64,000 nucleotides of DNA from Mixta calida (GTDB taxonomy: Bacteria > Pseudomonadota > Gammaproteobacteria > Enterobacterales > Enterobacteriaceae). The translations under genes were made by a program, and so were the position numbers. Under the pieces are notes generated by a model that saw only the letters and a list, made by a program, of their open reading frames with translations, was not told where the DNA came from and searched no databases. The stretch is from positions 1,532,540 to 1,596,539 of the forward strand of contig NZ_CP026378.1 in NCBI RefSeq assembly GCF_002953215.1. The letters run 5' to 3'. Below, piece after piece: positions 27,376-36,552 of the stretch (the stretch's first letter is position 1; the number at the start of each line of letters is the position of its first letter).

Positions 27376-28107
27376 TTACTGCTGAAACCATTTGTTATAG
27401 ATGGTTTTGTAAGTGCCGTCAGCTTTCACTTTATCCAGCGCGGCGTTAAATTTTTCCTGCAACGCGCTGTTGCCCTGACGCACCGCAATGCCGAGACCGG
27501 TGCCGAAGTAGGCTTTGTCGGTCACCTTGTCGCCGACCGCCGCCAGGTTCGGATTCTGCTTCAGCCACTCGTTGACGACCGCCGTATCGCCGAACACCGC
27601 TTCGATGCGGCCGTTTTTCAGATCGAGAATCGCGTTCTGATAGCTGTCGTAAGGCACGGTAGTGATGTCGCTCTGCTTGTCGGTCAGGTATTTCTGATGC
27701 GTGGTGCCGTTTTGCACCCCGACGCGTTTGCCTTTCAGCGCGGCGACATCCGCCACTTTTCCTTTTTGCGCGATAAACAGCGCGGAGTTTTCATAATAAG
27801 GCTTGCTGAACAGCACCTGTTTTTCACGCTCCGGCGTGATATCCATACCCGCCATCACCGCATCGAAGCGGCGGAACTTCAGGCTGGGGATCAGGCTGTC
27901 GAACGCCTGATTGGTGAAGGTGCAGGTCGCGTTCATCTCTTTGCACAGCGCGTTGGCCAGATCGACGTCGAAGCCCATGATCTTATTGTTGGCGTCAACA
28001 AACTCAAACGGAGGGTAGGAGGCTTCGGTGGCGAAACGGATCGTCTCCGCGGCGGAGGCGCTCAGGCTGATGCCGGCTAACAGGGCAGCAAGAACAAGTT
28101 TTTTCAT
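27376..28107 (-). CDS. artI: Periplasmic binding protein ArtI
   Basis: A 243-residue SBP_bac_3 receptor in the artPIQM operon. It has a signal peptide (cleaved after SASAAE, about residue 19), IRFATEASYPPFEF, GFDVDLANALC and VQNGTTHQKYL. It is clearly a duplicate of ArtJ. In E. coli ArtI does not bind arginine well, and its ligand is unresolved, so the specificity here is left open. It starts 14 bases after artP. Confidence 0.93.
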   Translation of the reverse strand: MKKLVLAALLAGISLSASAAETIRFATEASYPPFEFVDANNKIMGFDVDLANALCKEMNATCTFTNQAFDSLIPSLKFRRFDAVMAGMDITPEREKQVLFSKPYYENSALFIAQKGKVADVAALKGKRVGVQNGTTHQKYLTDKQSDITTVPYDSYQNAILDLKNGRIEAVFGDTAVVNEWLKQNPNLAAVGDKVTDKAYFGTGLGIAVRQGNSALQEKFNAALDKVKADGTYKTIYNKWFQQ

Positions 28108-28121
28108 CTTTATGGCCTTAC

Positions 28122-28850
28122 TCAGTGCGAGAGATAGTTAGCAAACGCATCGGTTTGCGGCTGTGTAAAACGGCTGGCGTCACCCTGTTCAACGATATAG
28201 CCATTTTCCATATAGACGACGCGGCTTGCCGTTTTGCGGGCCACTTCGACTTCATGGGTGACGATAACCTGAGTGATATTGGTTTGCGCCAGCTCGCGAA
28301 TAATGCTGACAATCTGCGCGGTGATTTCCGGGTCAAGCGCCGCGGTAGGCTCATCGAACAGCAGCACCGCCGGCTCCATCATCAGCGCGCGCGCGATAGC
28401 GACGCGCTGCTGCTGGCCGCCGGAAAGCTGTAACGGAAAACGATCGGCGTGAGGCGCCAGGCGCAGGCGTTCCAGCAGTTTATCGGCGCGCGCGTGGGCG
28501 CGATCTTTCTCCAGCCCCAGCACGCGGCAGGGCGCTTCGATCAGGTTCTGCTTCACCGTCAGATGCGGCCAGAGATTATATTGCTGAAAGACCATGCCGA
28601 CATTCTGCCGCAGCTCACGGATCGCGCTGTCGCCCGGCTTTTTACTGAAGTCGAAATGGTGGCCGGCGATGCTTAAGGTGCCGGAGCGCGGCATCTCCAG
28701 CAGGTTCAGCACGCGCAGGAGCGAACTTTTCCCGGCGCCGCTGGGGCCCAGCAGCACCAGCGTTTCGCCTTCCGGGCACGTTAGCTGAATATCGAACAGC
28801 GCCTGCTGGGCGCCGTAAAAGCAATTAATACCGTTTAGTTGAATACTCAT
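28122..28850 (-). CDS. artP: Arginine ABC transporter ATPase ArtP
   Basis: The 242-residue ATPase (as E. coli) of the arginine importer. Walker [10 protein letters not shown] near residue 36, Q-loop [12 protein letters not shown], signature LSGGQQQR near 142, Walker [15 protein letters not shown] and switch [10 protein letters not shown] are all present. It is the first gene of artPIQM. One ARG-like half-palindrome pair (AGAAT-AGTT-ATGCA) lies about 45 bases upstream of the ATG at 28895-28912, without a clear second copy. Confidence 0.96.
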   Translation of the reverse strand: MSIQLNGINCFYGAQQALFDIQLTCPEGETLVLLGPSGAGKSSLLRVLNLLEMPRSGTLSIAGHHFDFSKKPGDSAIRELRQNVGMVFQQYNLWPHLTVKQNLIEAPCRVLGLEKDRAHARADKLLERLRLAPHADRFPLQLSGGQQQRVAIARALMMEPAVLLFDEPTAALDPEITAQIVSIIRELAQTNITQVIVTHEVEVARKTASRVVYMENGYIVEQGDASRFTQPQTDAFANYLSH

Positions 28851-28894
28851 GCGCTGAAAATGAATAGCAATTGATGCCGCAAATCTTAACGTCG

Positions 28895-28912
28895 ACAGAA
28901 TAGTTATGCAAT
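28895..28912. promoter_or_regulatory. Possible single ARG box before artP
   Basis: An 18-bp imperfect palindrome with core AGAAT-AGTT-ATGCA, 4 of 5 matches to each ARG half-site. A second box at the expected 3-bp spacing is not evident on either side, so control by ArgR would be weaker than at artJ. Confidence 0.4.
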
Positions 28913-29064
28913 CATCGTGCGTTAAAATTTATTAATGAGACGTGGAATGCCTAAAGGCTAGCACAAAATCTCGTCATGTGCGGAGCGGGCGGTGAATACG
29001 TGGGAAGATTTCTCTCTTTTTGTGATAACCGCAGCGCCGCCGGGCGACGACGCTGCAAAAGAGT

Positions 29065-29607
29065 TTATTTTTCCAGCAGCTGGGTCAGGGTGCCGCCGCC
29101 GGGACGCTGCCAGTCGGCGACGTAGCGCACGTCGTCCAGCGTCCAGCAGGTGCCTTCGCGCACCATCAGCACTTCATCCTGCCAGCTGACGCTTTTCTCG
29201 CCCTCACGCGTCAGGCTGACGCGCAGGGGGATATTGCGCGCGTCGGTATTGGGAATCGTCGACGCGTCGGCGACTTCCGCTTTGGTGGGGCCCTGCGCCA
29301 GGCTGGAGAAGAGATCGCCCTGACGCCATTCCGCCGGTCGATCGCTTTTCGCGCTGGCGCGCAGCAGGGTCTGGTAAAGTTTTTCGCTCAGGTAAGGGCG
29401 GTAGCGCGCCAGCAGTTGGCTGTCCGGCAGACCCTGCGTCGGCTGCGCGATGCGCAGATCGTAAAATTTTTGCGCCACGGTATCCGGCCCACCCTCTACG
29501 CAAGGAGCCGCACGCGTGCCGATATCCTTATAGGCCGGCTCCACGGTAGTACAGGCGCTCAGCAGCAGGGCGGCCGGCAGTAGCGCGGCAAACGCTTTGT
29601 TTTTCAT
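29065..29607 (-). CDS. ybjP: YbjP lipoprotein
   Basis: A 180-residue predicted outer-membrane lipoprotein (E. coli 171). The signal peptide has the lipobox LSAC (Cys near residue 19), with TT following. Conserved parts are PCVEGGPDTVAQKFYD, ASTIPNTDARNIPLRV and CWTLDDVRY. The function is unknown. The start ATG at 29607 has AAGGAAA upstream; the ATG 27 bases earlier would place charged residues before the signal peptide. It is transcribed divergently from ybjQ and lies beyond the artP promoter. Confidence 0.88.
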   Translation of the reverse strand: MKNKAFAALLPAALLLSACTTVEPAYKDIGTRAAPCVEGGPDTVAQKFYDLRIAQPTQGLPDSQLLARYRPYLSEKLYQTLLRASAKSDRPAEWRQGDLFSSLAQGPTKAEVADASTIPNTDARNIPLRVSLTREGEKSVSWQDEVLMVREGTCWTLDDVRYVADWQRPGGGTLTQLLEK

Positions 29608-29715
29608 CTCATTTTCCTTATGGTTATCGGGCAAGGCTTTGTTTTATCATAAAGTATAGCCGCGCTTTTTAGCCGCACGGGTTAAACTGTTGCTGAATCG
29701 GAAAAGGAGAAAAGC

Positions 29716-30036
29716 ATGAAATTAACCACTACCCCCGGACTCGAAGGCGAAACGATCACGGAATATTGCGGCGTGGTCACCGGCGAGGCGATTCTCGGCG
29801 CTAACATCTTCCGCGATTTTTTTGCCGGCATCCGCGATATCGTTGGCGGCCGCTCCGGCGCCTATGAAAAAGAGCTGCGCAAGGCGCGTCAGCTGGCGTT
29901 TGAAGAGATGGAAGAGCAGGCGAAAGCGCTGGGCGCCAATGCGGTGGTCGGCATCGACATCGATTATGAAACCGTCGGTAAAGACAGCAGCATGTTGATG
30001 GTCAGCGTGAGCGGCACGGCGGTAAAAACGCAGTGA
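29716..30036 (+). CDS. ybjQ: UPF0145 family protein YbjQ
   Basis: A 106-residue soluble protein (E. coli 107) of the YbjQ/UPF0145 family, which assembles as a pentamer in solved homologues. Features are [18 protein letters not shown] at the start and a conserved [21 protein letters not shown]-type helix and strand. A metal-binding role has been proposed for the family, but function is not established. AAAAGGAG lies before the ATG. Its stop overlaps the amiD start by four bases (GTGA), so the pair is an operon. Confidence 0.92.
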   Translation: MKLTTTPGLEGETITEYCGVVTGEAILGANIFRDFFAGIRDIVGGRSGAYEKELRKARQLAFEEMEEQAKALGANAVVGIDIDYETVGKDSSMLMVSVSGTAVKTQ

Positions 30037-30857
30037 TCGCACGCGGTTGGCTGCTGCTGTTGGCGCTGCTGCTATGTGGATGCGGCACATCGGGCCTGGA
30101 ACAGCGCCAGGGTTACAGCGTAGATACGCGGCACGCCGCGTTGGGCGCAAGGCCGCGCGTAAAGAGCATCGTTATTCACTATACCGCCGAGGCGTTTTCC
30201 ACCTCGCTGGCGACGCTGACGGATAAAGAGGTCAGCGTTCACTATCTGATCCCGGCTCGTCCGCCACAGTATCGCGGCACGCCGCTGATCTGGCAACTGG
30301 TGCCGGAAAAGCAGCTCGCCTGGCACGCTGGCGTCAGCTACTGGCGCGGCGCCACGCGGCTGAATGATACCTCTATCGGCATCGAGCTGGTTAACCCCGG
30401 CTACCGTAATACGCCGCAGGGACGGCAATTTTATCCTTACCCGTCGGGCCAGATCGCCGCGCTGCTGCCGCTGCTGGAAGATTTAATCCATCGCTATGAT
30501 GTAAAGCCGCAAAATATCGTCGGCCACAGCGATATCGCGCCGCAGCGCAAGCAAGATCCCGGACCGCTGTTTCCCTGGGCGCAGCTGGCGGCGCAGGGCA
30601 TCGGCGCCTGGCCGGACGGCGCACGGGTCGCCGAGCTGTTGCGCGGACGCGATCCTGATGCGCCGGTCGATCAGATTGCGCTGCTTGGTCTGCTGAAACG
30701 CTATGGCTATGAGGTCGACGCGGCGTCGACGCCGGAACAGCGGCAAAAGGTGATTGCCGCCTTTCAGATGCATTTTCGGCCCGCCGATTATCGTGGGCTG
30801 GCCGATGCGGAAACGCTGGCGATCGCCCAGGCGCTGGTGGAGAAGTATGGACGCTGA
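30033..30857 (+). CDS. amiD: N-acetylmuramoyl-L-alanine amidase AmiD
   Basis: A 274-residue outer-membrane lipoprotein (E. coli 276) that cleaves the amide bond between MurNAc and L-alanine, acting on anhydro-muropeptides as well. The lipobox LLCGC lies near residue 15, followed by GTS. The Amidase_2 domain has zinc-ligand segments [11 protein letters not shown] near 47 and [18 protein letters not shown] near 150. A C-terminal peptidoglycan-binding domain of three helices covers 200-274. GTG start, overlapping ybjQ. In E. coli ybjS and ybjT follow; here ltaE faces it directly. Confidence 0.94.
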   Translation: MIARGWLLLLALLLCGCGTSGLEQRQGYSVDTRHAALGARPRVKSIVIHYTAEAFSTSLATLTDKEVSVHYLIPARPPQYRGTPLIWQLVPEKQLAWHAGVSYWRGATRLNDTSIGIELVNPGYRNTPQGRQFYPYPSGQIAALLPLLEDLIHRYDVKPQNIVGHSDIAPQRKQDPGPLFPWAQLAAQGIGAWPDGARVAELLRGRDPDAPVDQIALLGLLKRYGYEVDAASTPEQRQKVIAAFQMHFRPADYRGLADAETLAIAQALVEKYGR

Positions 30858-30869
30858 GGACGCGGCGCG

Positions 30870-31871
30870 TTACTGTGCCGCGAGAAAGTCCTTCCACTGA
30901 CTGACTACCCGTTGCAGCGCTGCGCGGTCGACATCCATATGGGTGACCAGACGCGTTACCGGCGCCGCCGAGATCAGAATATTACGCGCCTGCATCCAGG
31001 CTTTCAGCGGGGCCGCCTGCTCCGGCGGCAGCTGCGCGAACACCATATTGGTGTGCTGGCTGACCGACAGGCCCAGCGCGCTGAGCTGCTCCGCCAGCCA
31101 TCGGGCGTTGTCGTGATCCTCTTTCAGACGCATCACGTTGTTCTCCAGCGCGTAAAGCCCCGCCGCCGCCAGAATGCCCGCCTGACGCATGCCGCCGCCG
31201 GTCATTTTACGCCAGCGGCGCGCGCGCTGAATGTACGCGTCGTCGCCGCACAGCAGCGAGCCGACCGGCGCGCCCAGCCCTTTCGACAGGCAGATGGTCA
31301 GCGTATCGCAGTAGCGGGAGAGCGCTTCCAGCGGCAGTTCCAGCGCCACGGCGGCGTTGAAGATGCGCGCGCCGTCGATATGCAGCGCCAGCTGACGCTC
31401 GCGCGTGAAGCGATACGCCTCAGCCAGATAGTCGACCGGCAATACCTTGCCGCCGAATGTGTTTTCCAGGCTCAGCAGACGCGTGCGCGCAAAATGTATA
31501 TCGTCAGGCTTGATAAAGGCGGCCACCTTTTCCAGCGGCAGCGTGCCGTCTTCCGCCGCTTCGATCGGCTGCGGCTGAATGCTGCCCAGCACCGCCGCGC
31601 CGCCCGCTTCATATTTATAGTTATGCGCCTGCTGGCCGACGATATATTCCTCGCCGCGCTCGCAGTGCGAGAGCAGGGCGACAAGGTTCGCCTGGGTGCC
31701 GGTAGGCAGAAACAGCGCGGCCGCTTTGCCGCTCAGACGGGCCGCCTCCGCTTCCAGCGCGTTGACGGTGGGATCGTCGCCATAGACATCATCGCCGGTG
31801 CGGGCGGAAACCATTGCCGACAGCATGGCCGGCGACGGACGGGTGACCGTATCACTGCGTAAATCTATCAA
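30870..31871 (-). CDS. ltaE: Low-specificity L-threonine aldolase LtaE
   Basis: A PLP enzyme that splits L-threonine and L-allo-threonine to glycine and acetaldehyde. With the TTG at 31871 it has 333 residues and starts MIDLRSDTVTRPS, as in E. coli. GAGGAG lies 7 bases upstream of that TTG; a TTG five codons earlier overlaps the ribosome binding site and is rejected. Key blocks are PTGTQANLVALLSHCERG, HIDGARIFNAA, and the PLP lysine in CLSKGLGAPVG near residue 197. The Shine-Dalgarno sequence directly follows the T-run of the poxB terminator, so expression may depend on read-through. Confidence 0.94.
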   Translation of the reverse strand: MIDLRSDTVTRPSPAMLSAMVSARTGDDVYGDDPTVNALEAEAARLSGKAAALFLPTGTQANLVALLSHCERGEEYIVGQQAHNYKYEAGGAAVLGSIQPQPIEAAEDGTLPLEKVAAFIKPDDIHFARTRLLSLENTFGGKVLPVDYLAEAYRFTRERQLALHIDGARIFNAAVALELPLEALSRYCDTLTICLSKGLGAPVGSLLCGDDAYIQRARRWRKMTGGGMRQAGILAAAGLYALENNVMRLKEDHDNARWLAEQLSALGLSVSQHTNMVFAQLPPEQAAPLKAWMQARNILISAAPVTRLVTHMDVDRAALQRVVSQWKDFLAAQ

Positions 31872-31884
31872 CAGGATGCTCCTC

Positions 31885-31909
31885 AAAAAAACGGGCGCCG
31901 GGCGCCCGT
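31885..31909 (-). terminator. Terminator or attenuator between poxB and ltaE
   Basis: On the minus strand ACGGGCGCC / GGCGCCCGT (9 bp, single-base loop, so effectively 7-8 bp) is followed by a run of seven Ts, whose last T touches GAGGAG, the ltaE ribosome binding site. It is 18 bases past the poxB stop. Confidence 0.8.
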
Positions 31910-31927
31910 GTACAGGGGGATTCTGTT

Positions 31928-33649
31928 TTACCGCAGCCAGTTGGTTTTTGCCAGCTCAACGACTTCGTCGCCGCGGCCGTTAATGATGGCGCGCAACATA
32001 TAGAGGCTGAAGCCTTTCGCCTGCTCCATTTTGATCTGCGGCGGCATCGCCAGCTCCTCTTTTGCGGTAATGACGTCCAGCAGCACCGGACCGTCATGGG
32101 CGAACGCCTCCTGAATCGCGCCGTCGAGATCGGACGCTTTCTCCACCCGAATGCCCTTTACCCCGCAGGCGGCAGCGATAGCAGCAAAGTCAGGATTTTG
32201 CAGATCGGTGCCGTCGGTCAGGTAGCCGCCCGCTTTCATCTCCATGGCCACGAAGCCCAGCACGCTGTTGTTGAACACCACCAGCTTCACCGGCAGTTTC
32301 AGCTGCGCCACCGAGATAAAATCGCCCATCAGCATGCTGAAGCCGCCGTCGCCGCACATCGCCACCACCTGGCGCCGTGTATCCAATGCCTGCGCGCCCA
32401 GCGCCTGCGGCATTGCGTTGGCCATCGAACCGTGGTTAAACGATCCCAGCAAACGACGCTTGCCGTTCATCTTCAGATAGCGCGCCGCCCAGACCGTCGG
32501 CGTGCCGACGTCGCAGGTGAAGATGGCGTCTTCGCTGGCGAAGTCGCTCAGCCGCTGCGCCAGGTACTGCGGATGGATCGGCTGCTTATCGTTGGGCTTC
32601 GCCAGCTCGTCCAGCCCTTTACGCGCATCGGCGTAGTGCGCCAGCGCGTTATCAAGAAAGGCGCGGTCGGTTTTGGTTCGCAGGCGCGGCAGCAGCGCGT
32701 TCAGCGTCGCTTTGACATCGCCCACCAGCGCCATATCGACATGACAGTGCGCGCCGATGCTGCCGGGGTTGATATCCAGCTGAATAATTTTCGCTTTGGT
32801 GGGGTAAAAGGCGCGATAGGGGAACTGGGTGCCGAGCAGCAGCAGCGTATCGGCGTTCATCATCGCGTGGTAACCAGAGGAGAAACCGATCAGGCCGGTC
32901 ATTCCTACGCTGTAAGGATTGTCATATTCGATATGCTCTTTGCCGCGCAGCGCATGTACCACCGGCGCCTTCAGCGCGGCGGCCAGCTCGACCACCTGCT
33001 GATGCGCGCCCGCGCAGCCGCTGCCGCACATCAACGTTATGTTTTCCGCTTCGTTCAGCAGCGCCGCCAGCTTATCCAGCTCGCTTTCCGGCGGCTGCAT
33101 AACCGGCTGCTGCGGCGGATACCAGGCGGAGGAGGCTTCTTCCGGGGCAGGCTTCAGCGCGACGTCGCCCGGCAGCACGACGACAGAGACGCCGCGATTC
33201 AGGATCGCCTTACGCATGGCAATGCCCAGCACCTGCGGCAGCTGTTCAGGGTTGGAAACCAGCTCGCAATAGTGGCTGCATTCGCGGAACAGCTCCTGAG
33301 GATGCGTTTCCTGGAAGTAGCCGCTGCCGATTTCACTGGAGGGAATATGGGCGGCGATCGCCAACACCGGCACATGATTGCGGTAGCAGTCGAACAGCCC
33401 GTTGATGAGATGGAGGTTGCCCGGACCGCACGATCCGGCGCAAACCGCCAGTTGACCGCTGATTTGCGCCTCGGCGCCAGCGGCGAAAGCGGCAACCTCT
33501 TCATGACGCGTCGGCATCCAGTCGATGGTGCCCATACGATTGAGGCTGTCGCTCAGCCCGTTAAGAGAATCTCCGGTGACTCCCCAGATACGCTTGACGC
33601 CCGCGCTTTCCAGCGTTTGCGCAATCAGCGCGGCAACGGTGTGCTTCAT
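31928..33649 (-). CDS. poxB: Pyruvate dehydrogenase (quinone) PoxB
   Basis: A peripheral membrane flavoenzyme that decarboxylates pyruvate to acetate and CO2 and passes electrons to ubiquinone. The 573 residues (E. coli 572) show the three TPP-enzyme domains: an N-terminal pyrimidine domain with the [15 protein letters not shown] glutamate near residue 50, a central FAD domain, and the TPP diphosphate motif [13 protein letters not shown] near 432. The C-terminal part ends in a lipid-binding segment. ATG start. A sigma-S-like -10 lies upstream, in keeping with stationary-phase control. ltaE follows on the same strand. Confidence 0.96.
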   Translation of the reverse strand: MKHTVAALIAQTLESAGVKRIWGVTGDSLNGLSDSLNRMGTIDWMPTRHEEVAAFAAGAEAQISGQLAVCAGSCGPGNLHLINGLFDCYRNHVPVLAIAAHIPSSEIGSGYFQETHPQELFRECSHYCELVSNPEQLPQVLGIAMRKAILNRGVSVVVLPGDVALKPAPEEASSAWYPPQQPVMQPPESELDKLAALLNEAENITLMCGSGCAGAHQQVVELAAALKAPVVHALRGKEHIEYDNPYSVGMTGLIGFSSGYHAMMNADTLLLLGTQFPYRAFYPTKAKIIQLDINPGSIGAHCHVDMALVGDVKATLNALLPRLRTKTDRAFLDNALAHYADARKGLDELAKPNDKQPIHPQYLAQRLSDFASEDAIFTCDVGTPTVWAARYLKMNGKRRLLGSFNHGSMANAMPQALGAQALDTRRQVVAMCGDGGFSMLMGDFISVAQLKLPVKLVVFNNSVLGFVAMEMKAGGYLTDGTDLQNPDFAAIAAACGVKGIRVEKASDLDGAIQEAFAHDGPVLLDVITAKEELAMPPQIKMEQAKGFSLYMLRAIINGRGDEVVELAKTNWLR

Positions 33650-33705
33650 AGTGGATCCTTACTGTTGTGGGCCATCATCCCGATGGCAAGACTCAGACGC
33701 TAAAA

Positions 33706-33715
33706 AGTCTAGTCA
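33706..33715 (-). promoter_or_regulatory. Possible sigma-S -10 element of poxB
   Basis: The minus strand reads TGACTAGACT, an extended -10 with 6 of 7 matches to CTATACT, about 57 bases upstream of the poxB ATG. poxB is a classic sigma-S gene in E. coli. A single weak hexamer is thin evidence. Confidence 0.4.
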
Positions 33716-33765
33716 ATGCGTGATGAAACAGTAGAGCCACTGTGAAACGAGGTATGTCCGCGGCG

Positions 33766-34755
33766 TCAGGCCAACTCGATATCGCCCGCCGGCTGGCAGC
33801 TGCAGGCCAGCACGTAGCCCGCCGCGATCTCTTCCTCCGTCAGGCCGACTGTGCTGCTGGTCTGGTAATCGCCGCTTGTGACGCGCGTTTTACAACAGCC
33901 GCAAACGCCGGCGCGGCAAACCGCTTCCACCGGCAGCTTATGCTGCTCCATCGCCGCCAGCAGCGACCAGCCCGCCGGGAATGCGCCGCCTTTCAGCGGC
34001 TGCGAAGCGCTGCTCAGGTGATAGCGCACGCCGCTGTCGGCCACCTCGTCGGAGACGCCAGCGGTAAACTGCTCGCGCAGCACCCGACTGGCGCCCAGTT
34101 CGCGCACCGCTTTTTCCGCCAGATCCATATAAGGCTGCGGGCCGCACATCATCACCGTGCGGCGCGCCATATCGGGCACCCGCTGCGCCAGAATATCAGG
34201 CGTCAGGCGGCCAGAGAGCATCTGCGCTTCCGGCTGCTGCTCGGCGATAATCGTCAGCTTCAGCCAGCTGCTCAGCTGTTGCAGCTCAGCGGCGAAGATC
34301 ACGTCGCGCGGCGAGCGTACGCTGTAGATCAGCTGCACGTCGGTTTCCGGGCGATTGCGATGCAGCCAGCGCGCCATCGACATTACCGGCGTAATGCCGC
34401 AGCCGGCGGCCAGCAGCAGGTAGTGCGACGCGGGATGCTGCTCGCAGCTGAAGTTGCCCTGCGGATCGGAGAGCCAGACGAAATCGCCCGGCTTAACCTG
34501 CTGCGTCAGCCAGCTGGAGCCTTTCCCCTGTTCAATATGACGAATGGTCAGGGTGATAAAGCGGCTCTGACCCGGCGTGGAAGAAAGCGTATAAGCGCGC
34601 ACTTCATCACTGTTGCCGATGCGCACCAACGCGAACTGGCCCGCCTGCCAGCGATAAAAATCGTGGTCAATCAGCGCCAGCGTCCAGACGTCCGGCGTTT
34701 CCTGAATAATGTGATGCACCTGCATGCGCCAGGGGCAAAGCGTCGTGCTGTTCAT
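33766..34755 (-). CDS. hcr: NADH oxidoreductase Hcr, partner of Hcp
   Basis: A 329-residue cytoplasmic flavoprotein (E. coli 322) that passes electrons from NADH to the hybrid cluster protein. Order of domains: FAD-binding (residues 10-100, with RAYTLSSTPGQ), NAD-binding (105-230, with AAGCGITPVMSM and MMCGPQPYM) and a C-terminal plant-type [2Fe-2S] ferredoxin domain with cysteines in CRAGVCGCC and a fourth near the end (LACSCQP). It begins 3 bases after hcp, so the two form one operon. Confidence 0.94.
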   Translation of the reverse strand: MNSTTLCPWRMQVHHIIQETPDVWTLALIDHDFYRWQAGQFALVRIGNSDEVRAYTLSSTPGQSRFITLTIRHIEQGKGSSWLTQQVKPGDFVWLSDPQGNFSCEQHPASHYLLLAAGCGITPVMSMARWLHRNRPETDVQLIYSVRSPRDVIFAAELQQLSSWLKLTIIAEQQPEAQMLSGRLTPDILAQRVPDMARRTVMMCGPQPYMDLAEKAVRELGASRVLREQFTAGVSDEVADSGVRYHLSSASQPLKGGAFPAGWSLLAAMEQHKLPVEAVCRAGVCGCCKTRVTSGDYQTSSTVGLTEEEIAAGYVLACSCQPAGDIELA

Positions 34756-34758
34756 GGT

Positions 34759-36408
34759 TTACTCCTCCGTGCCCAGAATGGCGGCGAGATCGTTTTCCGC
34801 AGTGGTGACCGGGATCAGGCCGAACTCTTTTTCCAGAATGGCGATCAGGTTATCAGTGAGGAACGCCGGCGCGGTCGGGCCGGTACGGATATTCTTCACA
34901 CCGAGCGCCAGCAGGGTCAGCAGTACCACGATCGCTTTTTGTTCAAACCAGGAAAGGATCAGCGACAGCGGCAGATCGTTAACGCCGCAGTTCAGTTTTT
35001 CCGCCAGCTTCACTGCCAGCACGATGGCGGAGTAGCTGTCGTTGCACTGGCCGACGTCAAGCAGACGCGGCAGCCCTTCCAGCGTGCCGAAATCGAGCTT
35101 GTTGAAGCGGTATTTGCCGCAGGCGAGCGTCAGGATCAGGCAATCTTTCGGCACCGCCATCGCCAGATCGGTATAGTAGCTGCGTTTGTCGCGGCTACCG
35201 TCACAGCCGCCGACCAGGAAGACGTGGCGCAGTTTTTTCTGTACCGCCAGGTCGATAATGGCGTCGCAGGAATCGAGCAGCACGCGGCGGCCAAAGCCGA
35301 CGGTAATCTGATGCGGAATTTCATCCCACGGGAAGCCTGCCATGTTCTGCGCCTGTTCAATCACCGGCGAGAAATCGTCGCCGTCAAGATGGTTGACGCC
35401 CGGCCAGCCGACGATGCTGCGCGTCCAGATGCGCTGCTGATAGTCGCCGACGGTGGGATCGATAATGCAGTTGGAGGTCATCACGATCGGGCCAGGGAAG
35501 CGGGCGAACTCGGTCTGCTGGTTCTGCCAGCCGCTGCCGTAGTTGCCGACCAGATGCGGGTATTTATTCAGGTCAGGATAGCTGTGGGCCGGCAGCATTT
35601 CGCCATGCGTATAAACGTTGATGCCGGTGCCGGCGGTTTGCTCCAGCAGCAGCTGCAGATCTTTCAGATCGTGGCCGGAGATCAGGATCGCTTTGCCAGC
35701 GACCGGACGCACGTTGACCTGAACCGGCTGCGGATCGCCGTAGGTGGTGGTCTGCGCTTCGTCCAGCATCTCCATAATGGCGAAGTTCATTTTACCGATG
35801 TGCATCGCTTCGGCCAGCAGCTCTTCAATATTGTTCGGGCGGGTGCCGAGCCACGCCATAATCTGATGATACTGCTTATAAATGTCGTTATCGTAGCGGC
35901 CGTGAACGTGGGCGTGCTCCATATAGGCGGCGGCGCCTTTCAGGCCGTACAGGCAGAGCAGGCGCAGACCGACGATATCTTCATGATCGTCGCCAGCGTT
36001 GAGCGCGAACGCCTGCGCCTGCTGTTGCAGGATTTCCGCATCGTTGCTGGTCAGCGTGATATCCGCCAGCGGATGCTCCGGCTGCGTCAGACCGAGCAGC
36101 GCGCAGCGCGCTTTCAGGCTGTCGCGATAGCTCTGCGCCTGAAAGGCGTAATCGATGATGCGATCAGAGTCGAAGTTGACGTTGGTCAGCGTGGAGAAGA
36201 AACCGCGTGGCGCAAAGCTGTCGATTTCATGATCGATCACCCCCTGCGTGCGCGCATGCAACGCCCAGGCGGAAAGGCTTTGCAGCACAGCGATCAGCAG
36301 ATCCTGCAGGTCGGAAGTTTGCGCGGTTTTGCCGCACATGCCCTGCGCCCAGGCGCAGCCGTTGCCAGCAGGAGTTCTTATTGTTTGCTCACATTGAATA
36401 CAGAACAT
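34759..36408 (-). CDS. hcp: Hydroxylamine reductase / NO reductase Hcp
   Basis: The hybrid-cluster protein, a cytoplasmic high-affinity NO reductase and S-nitrosylase in E. coli, also reduces hydroxylamine. It has 549 residues (E. coli 550). The N-terminal cluster cysteines are Cys3, Cys6, Cys18 and Cys25 (CX2CX11CX6C), the spacing of enterobacterial type II Hcp. Hybrid-cluster ligands lie in later blocks such as [25 protein letters not shown] and [12 protein letters not shown]. An NsrR-type palindrome and an FNR-like site lie upstream. Confidence 0.96.
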   Translation of the reverse strand: MFCIQCEQTIRTPAGNGCAWAQGMCGKTAQTSDLQDLLIAVLQSLSAWALHARTQGVIDHEIDSFAPRGFFSTLTNVNFDSDRIIDYAFQAQSYRDSLKARCALLGLTQPEHPLADITLTSNDAEILQQQAQAFALNAGDDHEDIVGLRLLCLYGLKGAAAYMEHAHVHGRYDNDIYKQYHQIMAWLGTRPNNIEELLAEAMHIGKMNFAIMEMLDEAQTTTYGDPQPVQVNVRPVAGKAILISGHDLKDLQLLLEQTAGTGINVYTHGEMLPAHSYPDLNKYPHLVGNYGSGWQNQQTEFARFPGPIVMTSNCIIDPTVGDYQQRIWTRSIVGWPGVNHLDGDDFSPVIEQAQNMAGFPWDEIPHQITVGFGRRVLLDSCDAIIDLAVQKKLRHVFLVGGCDGSRDKRSYYTDLAMAVPKDCLILTLACGKYRFNKLDFGTLEGLPRLLDVGQCNDSYSAIVLAVKLAEKLNCGVNDLPLSLILSWFEQKAIVVLLTLLALGVKNIRTGPTAPAFLTDNLIAILEKEFGLIPVTTAENDLAAILGTEE

Positions 36409-36424
36409 AGTATCATCTCGTTAT

Positions 36425-36447
36425 AAGTTGTATTTCACATGCAACTT
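36425..36447. promoter_or_regulatory. NsrR operator of hcp-hcr
   Basis: An 11-1-11 palindrome, AAGTTGTATTT-C-ACATGCAACTT, fits the NsrR consensus AAG-TG-ATTT-N-AAAT-CA-CTT with one deviation in the inner right half. It is 17 bases upstream of the hcp ATG. A near-identical element precedes ytfE. Confidence 0.8.
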
Positions 36448-36501
36448 ATAAAGATCGACGAGGGCTGCTGGCAAGAAAAGTCTTAACTAACTGCAACCAA
36501 T

Positions 36502-36515
36502 TTGATCTGAAGCAA
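36502..36515. promoter_or_regulatory. FNR-like site upstream of hcp
   Basis: TTGAT-CTGA-AGCAA has 9 of 10 matches to TTGAT-N4-ATCAA, about 94 bases before the hcp start codon. hcp of E. coli is FNR-activated. The site overlaps the tail of the lysO terminator. Confidence 0.55.
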
Positions 36516-36545
36516 AAGGGAAAGCGGCGGCCCGTTACAGGCCGC
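36512..36545 (-). terminator. Probable terminator after lysO
   Basis: On the minus strand GCGGCC / GGCCGC with a 7-base loop is followed by TTTCCCTTTT, 8 bases past the lysO stop. The T-run is interrupted, so strength is moderate. Confidence 0.6.
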
Positions 36546-36552
36546 GCGTTAA

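Noticed and set aside
33742-36426. An 894-codon plus-strand open frame opposite hcr and hcp
   Set aside because: It is the mirror of two highly conserved genes on the other strand. Its composition (His, Arg, Gln and Ala-rich) is typical of antisense frames in GC-rich DNA. No domain was recognised.
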